64,000 nt of DNA from Streptomyces naganishii JCM 4654 (GCF_014650575.1 NZ_BMVF01000007.1:391091-455090); one strand, 5' to 3'. Shown: positions 27,103 to 36,093, numbered from the stretch's first letter. Notes: generated from the letters alone by a model not told the origin. Translations and numbers: made by a program.

Positions 27103-27200
27103 TGTAGTTTTCCTCACATCGGGTAGGCGCCTGTGATAAATGGCCTACCGCTGCCTCACCCGGAGCGTGGCGGGGGGCGCCGCCGTGTCACACTCGGACC

Positions 27201-27686
27201 ATGCGCGTGTATCTCGGCTCGGACCATGCGGGCTTTGAACTGAAGAACCACCTCGTCGAGTGGCTCAAGGCGGCGGGGCACGAGCCCGTCGACTGCGGGC
27301 CGCACATCTACGACGCCCAGGACGACTACCCGCCCTTCTGCCTGCGCGCCGCCGAGCGCACGGCCGCCGACGAGGGCTCCCTCGGCATCGTGATCGGCGG
27401 CTCCGGCAACGGCGAGCAGATCGCCGCGAACAAGGTCAAGGGTGTCCGCGCGGCCCTGGCCTGGAGCGAGGAGACGGCGTCCCTGGGCCGTCAGCACAAC
27501 AACGCGAACGTGGTCGCCGTCGGCGCGCGCATGCACACCGCCGAGGAGGCGACGAAGTTCGTCGAGACCTTCCTCGCCACCCCGTTCTCGGGCGACGAAC
27601 GCCACATCCGCCGCATCGACATGCTGACGGCCTACGAATCCACAGGCGACCTCCCGCCCATCCCGCCCCACCACCCGCAGCAGTAA
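27201..27686 (+). CDS. rpiB: Ribose-5-phosphate isomerase B
   Basis: This enzyme interconverts ribose 5-phosphate and ribulose 5-phosphate in the pentose phosphate pathway. The 161-residue protein starts MRVYLGSDHAGFELKNHL. It contains GIVIGGSGNGEQIAANKVKG, in which the anion-hole loop is conserved; as in actinobacterial RpiB, a catalytic Glu replaces the Cys of the E. coli enzyme. HNNANVVAVGAR completes the site. It starts at ATG 27201. The C-terminus is His/Pro-rich. A block of repeated hairpins follows. Confidence 0.93.
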   Translation: MRVYLGSDHAGFELKNHLVEWLKAAGHEPVDCGPHIYDAQDDYPPFCLRAAERTAADEGSLGIVIGGSGNGEQIAANKVKGVRAALAWSEETASLGRQHNNANVVAVGARMHTAEEATKFVETFLATPFSGDERHIRRIDMLTAYESTGDLPPIPPHHPQQ

Positions 27687-27996
27687 CGAAGAAGCCGGGA
27701 CCCTGCGGGGGTGCAGGGGGCGAAGCCCCCGCCGGGGCCTGGGGCGGAGCCCCAGGACGGCACTATCCAGCCCACGAGTCGGGTGGGCGGGTGGGAGACG
27801 GGGTCTGGGGCGGAGCCCCAGTACGGGACTACGCAGCCCACGAGTCGGGTGGGCGGGTGGGAGACGGGGTCTGGGGCGGAGCCCCAGGCGGGACCTTGTG
27901 CCCTACCGAGCCGGGTGGGCCGGGTGGGAAACTCCCCCCGGGGCGCAGCCCCACCCCACCACCCAGGTGGCCGACACCCCCGTAGGAGAAGACCCC
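27687..27996. repeat. 66-bp repeat array with C-GNA-G mini-hairpins
   Basis: This stretch has no gene. A 66-bp unit is present about 2.5 times: CTGGGGCGGAGCCCCAG at 27739, 27805 and 27871, with a shared 54-bp block at 27768-27821 and 27834-27887. Related hairpins GGGGGC-GAA-GCCCCC (27716-27730) and GGGGC-GCA-GCCCC (27940-27952) flank it. All five have a three-base GNA loop closed by C-G, the type known to form unusually stable DNA mini-hairpins. The first may terminate rpiB. Confidence 0.8.
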
Positions 27997-28806
27997 GTGC
28001 CAGAGGGCCACACCATCCACCGCCTAGCCCTGGACTACGCCCACCACTTCACCGGCACGGCCCCGCAGGCAACCAGCCCCCAGGGCAAATTCTCCGACGC
28101 CGCCGACCTCCTCACCCGAGCGGAGCTCACCCGCACGGAGGCCCACGGCAAACACCTCTTCCTCCGCTTCCGCGACACCGACTGGGTCCACATCCACCTG
28201 GGCCTCTTCGGCAAGGTCGCCTTCGGCGCCACCCCCGCACCCCCGCCCACGGACACCGTTCGCCTCCGCCTGGTCAACGAGACGTCGTACGCCGACCTCC
28301 GCGGCCCCACCACCTGCGCCCTGATCACCCCCACCGAGAAGCAGGCGATACACGACCGCCTCGGCCCCGACCCCCTCCGCGAGGACGCCGACCCGTCGGC
28401 CGCCTACGCCCGCGTGCGCCGCAGCCGTACGACGATCGCCGCGCTCCTGATGGACCAGAAGGTCATCGCCGGCGTGGGCAACGTCTACCGCGCCGAGGTC
28501 CTCTTCCGGCACCGCATCGACCCGTACCGCCCCGGACGCGACATCACCCCGTCCGAGTGGGACGCGATCTGGACCGACCTGGTCGAGCTGATGCACGAGG
28601 GCGTCCGCGACAACCGCATCGACACGGTCCGCCCCGAGCACACCCCCGAGGCGATGGGCCGCCCGCCCCGCGTCGACGACCACGGCGGTGAGGTCTACGT
28701 CTACCGACGCGCGGCCATGCCCTGCCACATCTGCGCCGGCGAGATCCGCACCGCGGACCTCGCCGCCCGCAACCTCTTCTGGTGCCCCACCTGCCAGCGG
28801 AGCTGA
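27997..28806 (+). CDS. Fpg/Nei-family DNA glycosylase / AP lyase
   Basis: This is a 269-residue base-excision repair enzyme for oxidised bases. The N-terminus is (M)PEGHTIHRLA, where Pro2 is the nucleophile and Glu3 the acid. The H2TH region includes LMDQKVIAGVGNVYRAEVLF, and the C-terminal zinc finger has CHIC...CPTC. The PEGHT start and length point to the Nei group (Nei2-like in actinobacteria). GTG 27997 follows TAGGAGAAG. It is preceded by the hairpin array and followed at 16 bases by a convergent acetyltransferase gene. Confidence 0.92.
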   Translation: MPEGHTIHRLALDYAHHFTGTAPQATSPQGKFSDAADLLTRAELTRTEAHGKHLFLRFRDTDWVHIHLGLFGKVAFGATPAPPPTDTVRLRLVNETSYADLRGPTTCALITPTEKQAIHDRLGPDPLREDADPSAAYARVRRSRTTIAALLMDQKVIAGVGNVYRAEVLFRHRIDPYRPGRDITPSEWDAIWTDLVELMHEGVRDNRIDTVRPEHTPEAMGRPPRVDDHGGEVYVYRRAAMPCHICAGEIRTADLAARNLFWCPTCQRS

Positions 28807-28822
28807 GGGACCCCCGGTCCTC

Positions 28823-30064
28823 CTAGAACCCGTGCGGCAGCCAAGGCGCCACCGTCGCCCCGAACCCCACCGAGGCCTCCGCCAGCGCCCCCCGCCGGAG
28901 TTCCCCCACCCGCCCGGCGGCCGCGAGCCCGGTCAGCGGCACGCCCCCGAGATACGCCGCCCCCAGCTCCCGTACCGAAAGGGCGAGGTCCGCGGGGTCC
29001 GAGGTCCGTTCGCAGGACGCACCCTTGGCGTCCCCGCTCAGCCGCCACCGCCCCGCGTTCCAGGGGCAGAAGGCGTCCTCGACCTCGAACACGACGTCCA
29101 CCGGCGCCTGGTACGTCCGCGCCGCCAGCGCCGCGCCGACGTCCACGAGCCGTACGTACAACGCGTCCCGCAGCCGCGGCCGGCAGCGCCGGATGTCGGA
29201 CACCAGGTACTGCCAGGCGTCGTCGACCGGTCGCATCCGCACGTTCAGCGACGACGTCAGGTCGATGCCGAACAGGAAGCGCCACAGCGCGGCAGCGCTC
29301 ACCGGGTCGAGCGCGTCGAGATCGCTGAGCACGACCGTGCCCTCCGCGCCCCCGGTGTCCCAGCTCGGCTTCACGCGGAAGCGGGCGTACCCGGTGACCG
29401 CGCCGTCCCGCTCCGCGACCACGCACTGCAGCGGCGAGGCCCCGTCCCGCATGCCCGCCGCGTCGAGCAGCGGCAGCCGCTCCCAGCCGGCGGGCCGCGC
29501 GATCATCCCGGGCCGGTCGGCCGCCAGGCGCGCGTACACCGCCTCGCAGGCGTCCAGCACGTCGGCGGGCGCGGCGTACCGCAGCCGTACGTCGTCCGTA
29601 CCGGCCGGGACGGACAGTCCGGCCCGGCCCGTGTCGATCTCGGCGGCCAGCTGGAAGGTCGCGGCGCCGTAGCCGAAGCGCCCGTAGATCGCGGGCTCGG
29701 ACGCGGTCAGCACCGCCAGCGGCTCGCCCCAGGAGCGCACGTCGTCCAGCTGCCGCCGCATCATCGACGTCAGCACCCCGCGCCGCCGGTGCGTGGCGGC
29801 CACGCTGACCATCGTGACCCCGGCCGCCCGCACCTGGGCCCCGCCGGGCACGGTGATCCGGAAGCTGAACGCCCCCGCCGTGCCCACGGGCGCGTCCCCG
29901 TCCCACACGCCCAGCGAGCGGTCGAACTCGGTCACGGAGTGCCAGGCGGCCCGCTCCTCGTCGGACTCCGGCAGTCCGCCGAAGGCCCGGATCAGGTTGT
30001 CGTACCACCGGTCCCACTCGTCCCGACGCAGCACCCTCGGCCCGGTCACAAGGTCAGTCTCCAT
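28823..30064 (-). CDS. GNAT-family N-acetyltransferase, Eis-like
   Basis: This 413-residue protein has an N-terminal GNAT domain with the acetyl-CoA loop VAATHRRRGVLTSMMRRQL, then AIYGRFGYGAA. The latter matches the Eis segment containing the general-acid tyrosine. A C-terminal sterol-carrier-like domain ends in ...PWLPHGF, a terminal phenylalanine as in Eis, where the terminal carboxylate acts in catalysis. Eis enzymes acetylate aminoglycosides and other amines. The substrate here is untested. ATG 30064 is the start. Confidence 0.85.
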   Translation of the reverse strand: METDLVTGPRVLRRDEWDRWYDNLIRAFGGLPESDEERAAWHSVTEFDRSLGVWDGDAPVGTAGAFSFRITVPGGAQVRAAGVTMVSVAATHRRRGVLTSMMRRQLDDVRSWGEPLAVLTASEPAIYGRFGYGAATFQLAAEIDTGRAGLSVPAGTDDVRLRYAAPADVLDACEAVYARLAADRPGMIARPAGWERLPLLDAAGMRDGASPLQCVVAERDGAVTGYARFRVKPSWDTGGAEGTVVLSDLDALDPVSAAALWRFLFGIDLTSSLNVRMRPVDDAWQYLVSDIRRCRPRLRDALYVRLVDVGAALAARTYQAPVDVVFEVEDAFCPWNAGRWRLSGDAKGASCERTSDPADLALSVRELGAAYLGGVPLTGLAAAGRVGELRRGALAEASVGFGATVAPWLPHGF

Positions 30065-30226
30065 GCGCCATGCCTACCAGGGCCGGGTCGGACGGGCGAA
30101 CGAATTTCGCCCGGTGGGCAGCGCGGCGGCTCCTGGTGAAGTTCACTGTGAACTTGAGCCTCGGACGGGGGACAAGTGGGACCTCCCGTGCCAAGCAGCA
30201 GGTCCGATGGATAGGGTCCCGAACTG

Positions 30227-31402
30227 ATGGCAGCAGGACGAGAGCGGCGCGCGGAAGCCGAGACGTTCACGGCCCGGTTGAGGATGCAGTGGCACCGGGT
30301 CCGGGTCGGCGTGCGCAGATCCGCCGTCGACTACTTCCGCGGGGACGGCTCGGACTGGGTCGCGCTCGGCGGACTGCTGCTGACCATCCCGTTGATCGCG
30401 GCGCTCACCCTCGCCAACTCGGTCTGGTTCTCCCCGGTCGCGCTCGTGCTGCCCATCGTCGCGGGCGGTCTGCTGCTGCGCCCGGCCAGCCTGCTCGGCC
30501 TGTACGCGGCGGGGGCCACCGCGCTGATCGTGGAGTCGGTCCGGCTCGGCCCGTACACCGAGGGTCCCTCCCGGGTTACCCCGGGCGTGGTGCTGGTGGT
30601 CGCCGCCTGCGGCTTCTTCGGGCTGCTGATCGCCCAGTTCCGCAGCCGGGTCGGCGTGCCCTGGCGGCGCGGCGGCACCATGCTGTTCGACCTGCGCGAG
30701 CGCATCCGCGTACAGAGCAAGCTGCCGCAGCTGCCCGACGGCTGGCACCGCGAGATGGCCCTGCGCCCGGCCGGCGGCCAGTCCTTCTCCGGCGACTTCG
30801 TGGTCGCGGCCCGCACCAACGGCGACCGCACCCTGGAGGTCGTCCTCACCGACGTGTCGGGCAAGGGCATGGACGCCGGCTCGCGCGCGCTGCTGCTCTC
30901 CGGCGCCTTCGGCGGACTGCTGGGCAGCCTGCCCCCGCACGCGTTCCTGCCCGCCGCCAACGGCTATCTGCTGCGCCAGGACTGGGAAGAGGGCTTCGCC
31001 ACCTCCATCCACCTCGTGCTGGACCTGGACTCCGGCGACTACGAGCTGTACTCCGCGGGGCATCCGCCCGGCCTCCAGCTCAACGCGGGCAGCGGCCGCT
31101 GGGAGGAGAAGGCGGCCGACGGGCCGCTGCTCGGGGTGTACGACGGCGCCCAGTTCGACTCGGTGAAGGGCTCGCTGCGCCCGGGCGACGTGCTGATGCT
31201 GTTCACCGACGGCCTGGTGGAGACCTCCGACCGCGACATCGTCGAGGGCATCGACCGCCTCACCGGCGAGGCCGACCGCTATGTGGCCGGCGGCTTCCAC
31301 GGCGCTGCCTGGCACCTGATCGAGGCGGTCGCCAAGGACGTCAACGACGACCGCGCCCTGCTGCTGATCTGCCGCGAGGGCCCGACGGCCGCGGCACGCT
31401 GA
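30227..31402 (+). CDS. Membrane PP2C-type (SpoIIE/RsbU-like) Ser/Thr phosphatase
   Basis: This 391-residue protein has four membrane helices (about residues 45-145) and a cytoplasmic PP2C-SpoIIE domain. The metal-binding motifs are FSGDFVVAA, VVLTDVSGKGMDAG and LFTDGLVE. Such proteins dephosphorylate anti-anti-sigma factors and so release alternative sigma factors. No partner switch genes are adjacent. ATG 30227 lies 162 bp from the divergent acetyltransferase. An HD-domain gene follows by 62 bp and may be co-transcribed. Confidence 0.9.
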   Translation: MAAGRERRAEAETFTARLRMQWHRVRVGVRRSAVDYFRGDGSDWVALGGLLLTIPLIAALTLANSVWFSPVALVLPIVAGGLLLRPASLLGLYAAGATALIVESVRLGPYTEGPSRVTPGVVLVVAACGFFGLLIAQFRSRVGVPWRRGGTMLFDLRERIRVQSKLPQLPDGWHREMALRPAGGQSFSGDFVVAARTNGDRTLEVVLTDVSGKGMDAGSRALLLSGAFGGLLGSLPPHAFLPAANGYLLRQDWEEGFATSIHLVLDLDSGDYELYSAGHPPGLQLNAGSGRWEEKAADGPLLGVYDGAQFDSVKGSLRPGDVLMLFTDGLVETSDRDIVEGIDRLTGEADRYVAGGFHGAAWHLIEAVAKDVNDDRALLLICREGPTAAAR

Positions 31403-31464
31403 GCCTTCCCGCAGCCTTTGCACCACCATCCCGCGAACTGCCGGGCGCCGGAAAGGAGATCGCC

Positions 31465-32031
31465 GTGCCGTACGACAGGAAACCGCCCCCGGCCGGAGCC
31501 GGGGCCGTGCCCGAGGCGGAACTCGCGGCCGGACCCAAGGCCGTGCCCGAGGCGGAACTCGCGGCCGGACCCGAAGCCGTGTCCGAGGAACTCGTGGCCG
31601 GCGCCGAGGCCGTGGCCCGTGCCGCGCACGCCGGGCAGCGCGACAAGGCCGGGCGGCCCTACGCCGAGCACCTGGCGGCCGTCGCGGCGGGCGTGCGCAC
31701 CCGTGGCGGCGACGCCGCACTGGTCGCCGCCGCCTGGCTGCACGACGCCCTCGAGGACGGCGTGCTCAGCGAGGAGTGGCTGCGGCAGGCGCCCTTTCCG
31801 CAGCGTACGAAGGACGTCGTACGGGCCCTCACCAAGCGCCACGGCGAGGACCTGGAGGCGTACGCGCGCCGCATCCTGGCCACCCCGGGCGCCCGGCTGG
31901 TCAAGACGGCCGACATCGCCCACAACGCCGACCCGCGCCGGCTCGCCGCCCTGGACGAGCCGACGGCCCGGCGCCTGGCGCTCAAGTACGCCACGATGCG
32001 AGCGCACTTGGGCCTGACGGCCGCCGACTGA
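31465..32031 (+). CDS. HD-domain hydrolase (RelA/SpoT hydrolase-like)
   Basis: This 188-residue protein has an HD metal-hydrolase domain: AHAGQRDKAGRPYAEHLAAV, AAWLHDALED (the HD pair) and LVKTADIAHNAD. This resembles the (p)ppGpp-hydrolase part of SpoT-like enzymes without a synthetase domain. The first 45 residues are a 12-residue repeat (AVPEAELAAGPK) present two and a half times. GTG 31465 follows GAAAGGAG. Its substrate is unknown; a role in nucleotide signalling is a guess from the domain. Confidence 0.82.
   Translation: MPYDRKPPPAGAGAVPEAELAAGPKAVPEAELAAGPEAVSEELVAGAEAVARAAHAGQRDKAGRPYAEHLAAVAAGVRTRGGDAALVAAAWLHDALEDGVLSEEWLRQAPFPQRTKDVVRALTKRHGEDLEAYARRILATPGARLVKTADIAHNADPRRLAALDEPTARRLALKYATMRAHLGLTAAD
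31504..31611 (+). repeat. 36-bp in-frame tandem repeat in the HD protein
   Basis: Units begin at 31504, 31540 and 31576; the first two are almost identical, the third is diverged. They encode AVPEAELAAGP(K/E). Confidence 0.85.
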
Positions 32032-32054
32032 CCGACGGCGGAGCCGTCCGCGGG

Positions 32055-33308
32055 TCAGCCGGCCATGGCGGTCTCCGGCTCGGCGGCGCGCCCCGCGACC
32101 GGCCCGCCGTCGCCGCCGGGACCGCCGGCACCGGTCACCCGGTTGAGGTCCGGCCGGAAGGCCCACTCCATCGCGGGTTCCATGGCGAACCGGAAGACGC
32201 GGCGCACCGGCGCGGTGCACAGCAGGGTGACGCCGGCCGCCGCGAGGGCGGTGACCAGGAGCGCCCCGAGCGGCCGGTGCAGCCACGAGGGCTCGAACCA
32301 GCCCGCGTACAGCACGGTCTTGACCACGAAGCCGTGCAGCAGATAGCCGTACAGCGTGCCGGCGCCCAGCGCGGTGAACCAGGTCCGCCGCCCCGGCACC
32401 CAGGCGAAGAAGCAGGCGGTCAGCAGCAGCGCGCAGCCGAACATCGCCAGCACCATGACCGGCCCGGTCCACCAGGGCGCGCCCAGGTCCTGCGCCGCGC
32501 TCTGCCGGTAGAACCACGAGACGTCCATGCGCGGCGCGGTCCACCAGCCCACGGCCAGCGCCGCAGCGAACACCGGCACCGAGGCGATGCGCACCGAGCG
32601 GCGGCGGACCATGTGGAAGTGCTCGGCCTTCATGCACAGGCCCAGCACGAAGCAGGGCAGGAACTGCAGGACGCGCTGGAGGTCGAGGTCGGCGCCGACC
32701 CCGGGGCTGACGGAGGCCAGTACGGCGATGCCGAGCGCGAGGGGCACGGGCCACCGCACCACCCGCCAGACGGGCGCGGTCAGGCGCCAGATGAACAGGG
32801 CGACCAGGAACCAGGTCAGGTACCAGGGCGTGAGCAGGCTGATCTGCCGGTCGGAGGAGCCGCCGACGTAGATACGGAAGAGTGAATACGCGGTCTCGAA
32901 GATGACGTACGGCACGACCACGCCGGTGAGCAGTCGTTTGAGCCGGTCCGGGCGCAGGTCGAAATTCCGCGAGAAGAAGCCGGAGATGATGATGAACGCC
33001 GGCATGTGGAAGGTGTAGACGACGTTGTAGGCGCCGTCGAGGAACTGGCTGCCGCTCTTGATCGGGGCCCAGGAGTGGCCCATGGCCACGAGCACGATCG
33101 CCAGGTACTTCGCGTTGTCGAAGAACGGGTCGCGCCGGTCCGCACAGGCGCCGCCGCCCTCGCCGGGTCTGCGCGGGCCCGGCACTCCGGATGCCGGCGA
33201 CTGTGCCGGGGGAAGCGGCGTTCTGCTCGGGCCGGGGGAGGAGGCAGCGTGGAACATCTGAGGCACCCTAGCGTTGTCTGCGGGATTGTGTGAAACCCCC
33301 GACGTCAT
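32055..33308 (-). CDS. Membrane acyltransferase (fucose 4-O-acetylase-like)
   Basis: This 417-residue integral membrane protein of the acyltransferase-3 type has about ten helices. The family start FFDNAKYLAIVLVAMGHSW (near residue 62) contains the conserved His, followed by YTFHMPAFIIISGFFS. Such enzymes O-acetylate sugars, cell-wall polymers or antibiotics. The first 60 residues are Pro/Ser-rich and probably cytoplasmic. ATG 33308 is the longest start; ATG 33257 (17 residues shorter) is equally possible, as neither has a good ribosome site. Confidence 0.82.
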   Translation of the reverse strand: MTSGVSHNPADNARVPQMFHAASSPGPSRTPLPPAQSPASGVPGPRRPGEGGGACADRRDPFFDNAKYLAIVLVAMGHSWAPIKSGSQFLDGAYNVVYTFHMPAFIIISGFFSRNFDLRPDRLKRLLTGVVVPYVIFETAYSLFRIYVGGSSDRQISLLTPWYLTWFLVALFIWRLTAPVWRVVRWPVPLALGIAVLASVSPGVGADLDLQRVLQFLPCFVLGLCMKAEHFHMVRRRSVRIASVPVFAAALAVGWWTAPRMDVSWFYRQSAAQDLGAPWWTGPVMVLAMFGCALLLTACFFAWVPGRRTWFTALGAGTLYGYLLHGFVVKTVLYAGWFEPSWLHRPLGALLVTALAAAGVTLLCTAPVRRVFRFAMEPAMEWAFRPDLNRVTGAGGPGGDGGPVAGRAAEPETAMAG

Positions 33309-33758
33309 TCCTGGTTATTCGCTGCGCATACCCGGGATTTGACGTAGGCGACGTAAGTGGACGGGTGACGGTCAACACATCGCGGGTACCGGTCGGGCAC
33401 ACCATATGCACCTCATGTGCACCCTCAATGTCCGAATACTTCCGGACGAGTTGGAGCATGGCGTGCCGTCGGCGCCAACAATTCGAATTAATTGCGAACA
33501 TGATGTGTGGACATGGAAACGGAGTCCCGGAATTGACGCCGCCGCCGCGGCGCGGGAGCCCGCCGAATTGCCGTGCCGAACGAGTCCTGGGACACCCGGC
33601 GCCCAAGCAACGGGCCGGACTTGTGGCACGGTCGTGACCGATGATGCGTCAGGCCCGGCATACGTGCGCCGGGTTGGTGGCACGATGGTTCCAGCGGGGG
33701 TGTGCCGGGTCGGCACCCCCGGGCCGGGAGAGCGGACCGACCGAGGGTGTGATCAGTT
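33309..33758. other. Intergenic region, less GC-rich than its surroundings
   Basis: This 450-bp stretch has no convincing gene. It contains a 15-bp perfect palindrome TGCAC-CTCAT-GTGCA (33407-33421) and an isolated TTGACC on the minus strand near 33372. Promoters for the flanking divergent genes should lie here. Confidence 0.5.
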
Positions 33759-33953
33759 GTGGCCATTTCACTGTCAGTGGTGCTGCTGTTGGCGATCATC
33801 CTGGTGGTGTTGCTCCGAGGGGGATCGCTCAAGGCGGGGCCGGCCATCGTCGCCGTACTCTTCGGCTTCTTCCTCGCCTCCACCGGCATGGCGCCGTCGA
33901 TCAACCGCTTTCTGAACTCGATAGCGGAGACGATCAACTCGATCCACTTCTGA
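33759..33953 (+). CDS. Small membrane protein (64 aa), function unknown
   Basis: This protein has a hydrophobic N-terminus (AISLSVVLLLAIILVVLL), a short loop with GGSLKAGP, and a second hydrophobic stretch (AIVAVLFGFFLASTGMAP) followed by an amphipathic tail ending NSIHF. It therefore has two membrane helices with a hairpin shape. Codon use is typical of the genome, and a strong terminator follows immediately, which supports a real gene. GTG 33759 is the start. I do not recognise a family; two-helix proteins like this are common in Streptomyces core regions. Confidence 0.7.
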   Translation: MAISLSVVLLLAIILVVLLRGGSLKAGPAIVAVLFGFFLASTGMAPSINRFLNSIAETINSIHF

Positions 33954-33964
33954 CGCCAAAACGA

Positions 33965-34004
33965 TCAGGGCCGGGCCGGAGGAACACCTCCGGCCCGGCC
34001 CTGA
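33965..34004. terminator. Strong bidirectional terminator
   Basis: A perfect 18-bp stem (33965-33982 with 33987-34004) and a 4-base AACA loop lie between the small membrane protein gene and tRNA-Gly. Confidence 0.9.
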
Positions 34005-34008
34005 CCCC

Positions 34009-34082
34009 TGGAGCGGGCGACGGGAATCGAACCCGCGTAGCCAGTTTGGAAGACTGGGGCTCTACCATTGAGCTACGCCCGC
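34009..34082 (-). tRNA. tRNA-Gly (anticodon TCC)
   Basis: Cloverleaf on the minus strand: acceptor GCGGGCG/CGCCCGC, D arm TAGCTCAATGGTAGA, anticodon stem CCAGT/ACTGG with loop CTTCCAA, and T arm with GTTCGATTC. The 3' CCA is encoded (34011-34009). It reads GGA and GGG glycine codons. Confidence 0.97.
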
Positions 34083-34283
34083 ACACGACACGCGCCGCAG
34101 GTCCGGTGACCGCGGCACACAAACATCGTAGCGGGTGACGCCCTCCCGCCGCACACCCCCACTCCGGGTGCGGTCCGGCCGGGCGCGTGACCTGGGGCGG
34201 CCGGGCGGGAGCGCGCGCCCGGGCGCCCACCGAATGCGGCAGCCGTACTGCCTGCGGGCATGTACCCTACGTGTCGCACCAGA

Positions 34284-34360
34284 CGGGGTGTGGCGCAGCT
34301 TGGTAGCGCGTCCGCTTTGGGAGCGGAAGGCCGTGGGTTCAAATCCCGCCACCCCGACCA
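34284..34360 (+). tRNA. tRNA-Pro (anticodon TGG)
   Basis: Cloverleaf: acceptor CGGGGTG/CACCCCG, D arm GGCGCAGCTTGGTAGCGC, anticodon stem TCCGC/GCGGA with loop TTTGGGA, and T arm with GTTCAAATC. CCA is encoded (34358-34360). It is divergent from tRNA-Gly; the 200-bp gap should hold both promoters. Confidence 0.97.
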
Positions 34361-34412
34361 CCCGCCGATCCGCCGGTCGGCGCCACCTCGCGTGATCGGC
34401 GTGCTCGCCCTT

Positions 34413-34441
34413 TTGGGGCGCCGAGCGGCTGCGGCTACTAT
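34413..34441 (+). promoter_or_regulatory. Promoter of tig
   Basis: TTGGGG (34413-34418) and TACTAT (34436-34441), 17 bases apart, about 120 bases before the tig start. Confidence 0.5.
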
Positions 34442-34561
34442 GCAAACTGCGCGCCCGTGTGTCCGGCCCCTGGGCCTACGAACTCCTCCGGGCGGCGAAT
34501 CCGCCGGACAGCCCTCAGGCTCCGGCGAAATCCGAGAAGTCAGCCACAAGGAGACCGAACC

Positions 34562-35953
34562 GTGAAGAGCGCCGTGGAGACCCTGAACCCGACCCGGGTT
34601 CGGCTCACTGTCGAGGTGCCCTTCGAGGAGCTCAAGGACAGCCTCGACGCGGCGTACAAGAAGATCAACCAGCAGGTCACGGTGAAGGGCTTCCGCAAGG
34701 GCAAGATCCCGGCCCGGGTCATCGACCAGCGGTTCGGCCGCGGTGCGGTCCTGGAGGAGGCCGTCAACGACGCGCTTCCGAAGTTCTACACCGACGCCGT
34801 CAACGAGGCGGAGCTGAACCCGCTGGGCCAGCCGGAGGTCGACATCACCGAGCTGAAGGACGGCGAGACGCTGAACTTCACCGCCGAGGTCGACGTCCGC
34901 CCGACGATCGAGATCCCGGACTACTCCGGCATCGAGGTCGAGGTCGACGCCGTCGAGGTGACCGACGAGGACGTGGACAAGGCGGTCGAGCAGCTCCGTG
35001 AGCGCTTCGCCTCCACCACGCCGGTCGAGCGCGCCGCCGAGGACGGCGACGTCGTGACCGTCGACCTCGAGGCCAAGGTGGACGGCGAGGTCCTGGAGGA
35101 CGGCGTCGCGAACGGCGTCTCCTACACCATCGGCTCCGGCGAGCTGCTGGACGGCATCGACGACGCCGTGAAGGGCCTTGAGGCCGGTGGCGAGGCCACC
35201 TTCACCTCCGAGCTCAAGGGCGGCTCCGCGGCCGGCCGCGAGGCCGAGGTCACCGTCAGGGTCACCCAGGTCGCCGCGCGCGAACTGCCCGAGCTGGACG
35301 ACGACTTCGCGCAGCTCGCCTCCGAGTTCGACACCCTCGAGGAGCTGCGCGCGGACAGCCGCAAGCGCCTGGAGAACATGAAGACCTACGACCAGGCCAC
35401 GCAGGCCCAGGAGCGCGTCCTGGACAAGCTGCTCGAGCTGGTCGAGGTCCCGGTCCCCGAGAAGCTGCTCGAGGACGAGATCAACACCCGCAAGCACAAC
35501 CTCGAGCACCACCAGCTCGGGCAGATGGGCCTCACCCTCGAGAAGTACCTCGAGATCCAGGGCAAGACCGCCGAGGAGTTCGAGACCGAGACCCGCGAGG
35601 CCGCGGTCAAGGGCATCAAGACCCAGTTCGTCCTCGACGAGCTGGTCAACAAGGAGAAGCTCAACGTCAACCAGGAGGAGCTCACCGAGCACCTCATGCG
35701 GCGCGCCGCCTCCTCCGGCATGTCCCCCGACCAGTTCGCCCAGGCCGTCGTCCAGCAGAACCAGGTTCCGCTGCTCGTCGGCGAGGTCGCCCGCGGCAAG
35801 GCCCTGGCCGTCGTGGTCGAGGCCGCGACCGTGAAGGACACCAACGGCGAGATCGTCGACCTGGACGACGAGGACGACGAGGCCGAGACCGCCGAGGCCG
35901 CCGCCGAGGACGCCCCCGCCGAGGGCGAGGGCGAGGAGAAGTCCGAGGCCTGA
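34562..35953 (+). CDS. tig: Trigger factor (ribosome-associated chaperone / prolyl isomerase)
   Basis: This 463-residue chaperone binds at the ribosome exit tunnel and holds nascent chains. The ribosome-binding domain has the signature [17 protein letters not shown] (about residues 44-60). The FKBP-like isomerase domain follows ([19 protein letters not shown]), then the helical C-terminal domain. The last 30 residues are Asp/Glu/Ala-rich. GTG 34562 follows AAGGAGA. It lies ahead of clpP1-clpP2-clpX, a conserved neighbourhood, and is closed by its own terminator. Confidence 0.97.
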   Translation: MKSAVETLNPTRVRLTVEVPFEELKDSLDAAYKKINQQVTVKGFRKGKIPARVIDQRFGRGAVLEEAVNDALPKFYTDAVNEAELNPLGQPEVDITELKDGETLNFTAEVDVRPTIEIPDYSGIEVEVDAVEVTDEDVDKAVEQLRERFASTTPVERAAEDGDVVTVDLEAKVDGEVLEDGVANGVSYTIGSGELLDGIDDAVKGLEAGGEATFTSELKGGSAAGREAEVTVRVTQVAARELPELDDDFAQLASEFDTLEELRADSRKRLENMKTYDQATQAQERVLDKLLELVEVPVPEKLLEDEINTRKHNLEHHQLGQMGLTLEKYLEIQGKTAEEFETETREAAVKGIKTQFVLDELVNKEKLNVNQEELTEHLMRRAASSGMSPDQFAQAVVQQNQVPLLVGEVARGKALAVVVEAATVKDTNGEIVDLDDEDDEAETAEAAAEDAPAEGEGEEKSEA

Positions 35954-35981
35954 GCCGCACGGCGCCTCCCATGCACACAGG

Positions 35982-36015
35982 ACGGGCCCCGGGTACGTTG
36001 TGACCTGGGGCCCGT
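35982..36015 (+). terminator. Terminator of tig
   Basis: A perfect 9-bp outer stem (35982-35990 with 36007-36015) with extra inner pairs, then TTCGG. Confidence 0.75.
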
Positions 36016-36072
36016 TCGGCTACCCGCGTGTCCGGGCCGTCGACGGGGCGCCACGGGGCGGTTGCGGGCCGT

Positions 36073-36093
36073 GGCGCTACGCCCCCGGCGAAC
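36073..36093 (+). promoter_or_regulatory. Candidate ClgR-type operator upstream of clpP1
   Basis: The segment ends in GGCGAAC, matching one half of the ClgR box (GTTCGC...GCGAAC) known upstream of clpP1 in streptomycetes. The left half is degenerate. A -10-like TAGGGT is near 36133, about 110 bases before the chosen start. Confidence 0.4.

Noticed and set aside
27687..27996. CRISPR array
   Set aside because: Repeats are adjacent, 66 bp apart with near-identical spacers, and no cas genes are present.
34009..34360. tRNA genes as attachment site of an integrated element
   Set aside because: No integrase gene and no repeated tRNA 3' end in the window; gene order around them is core.
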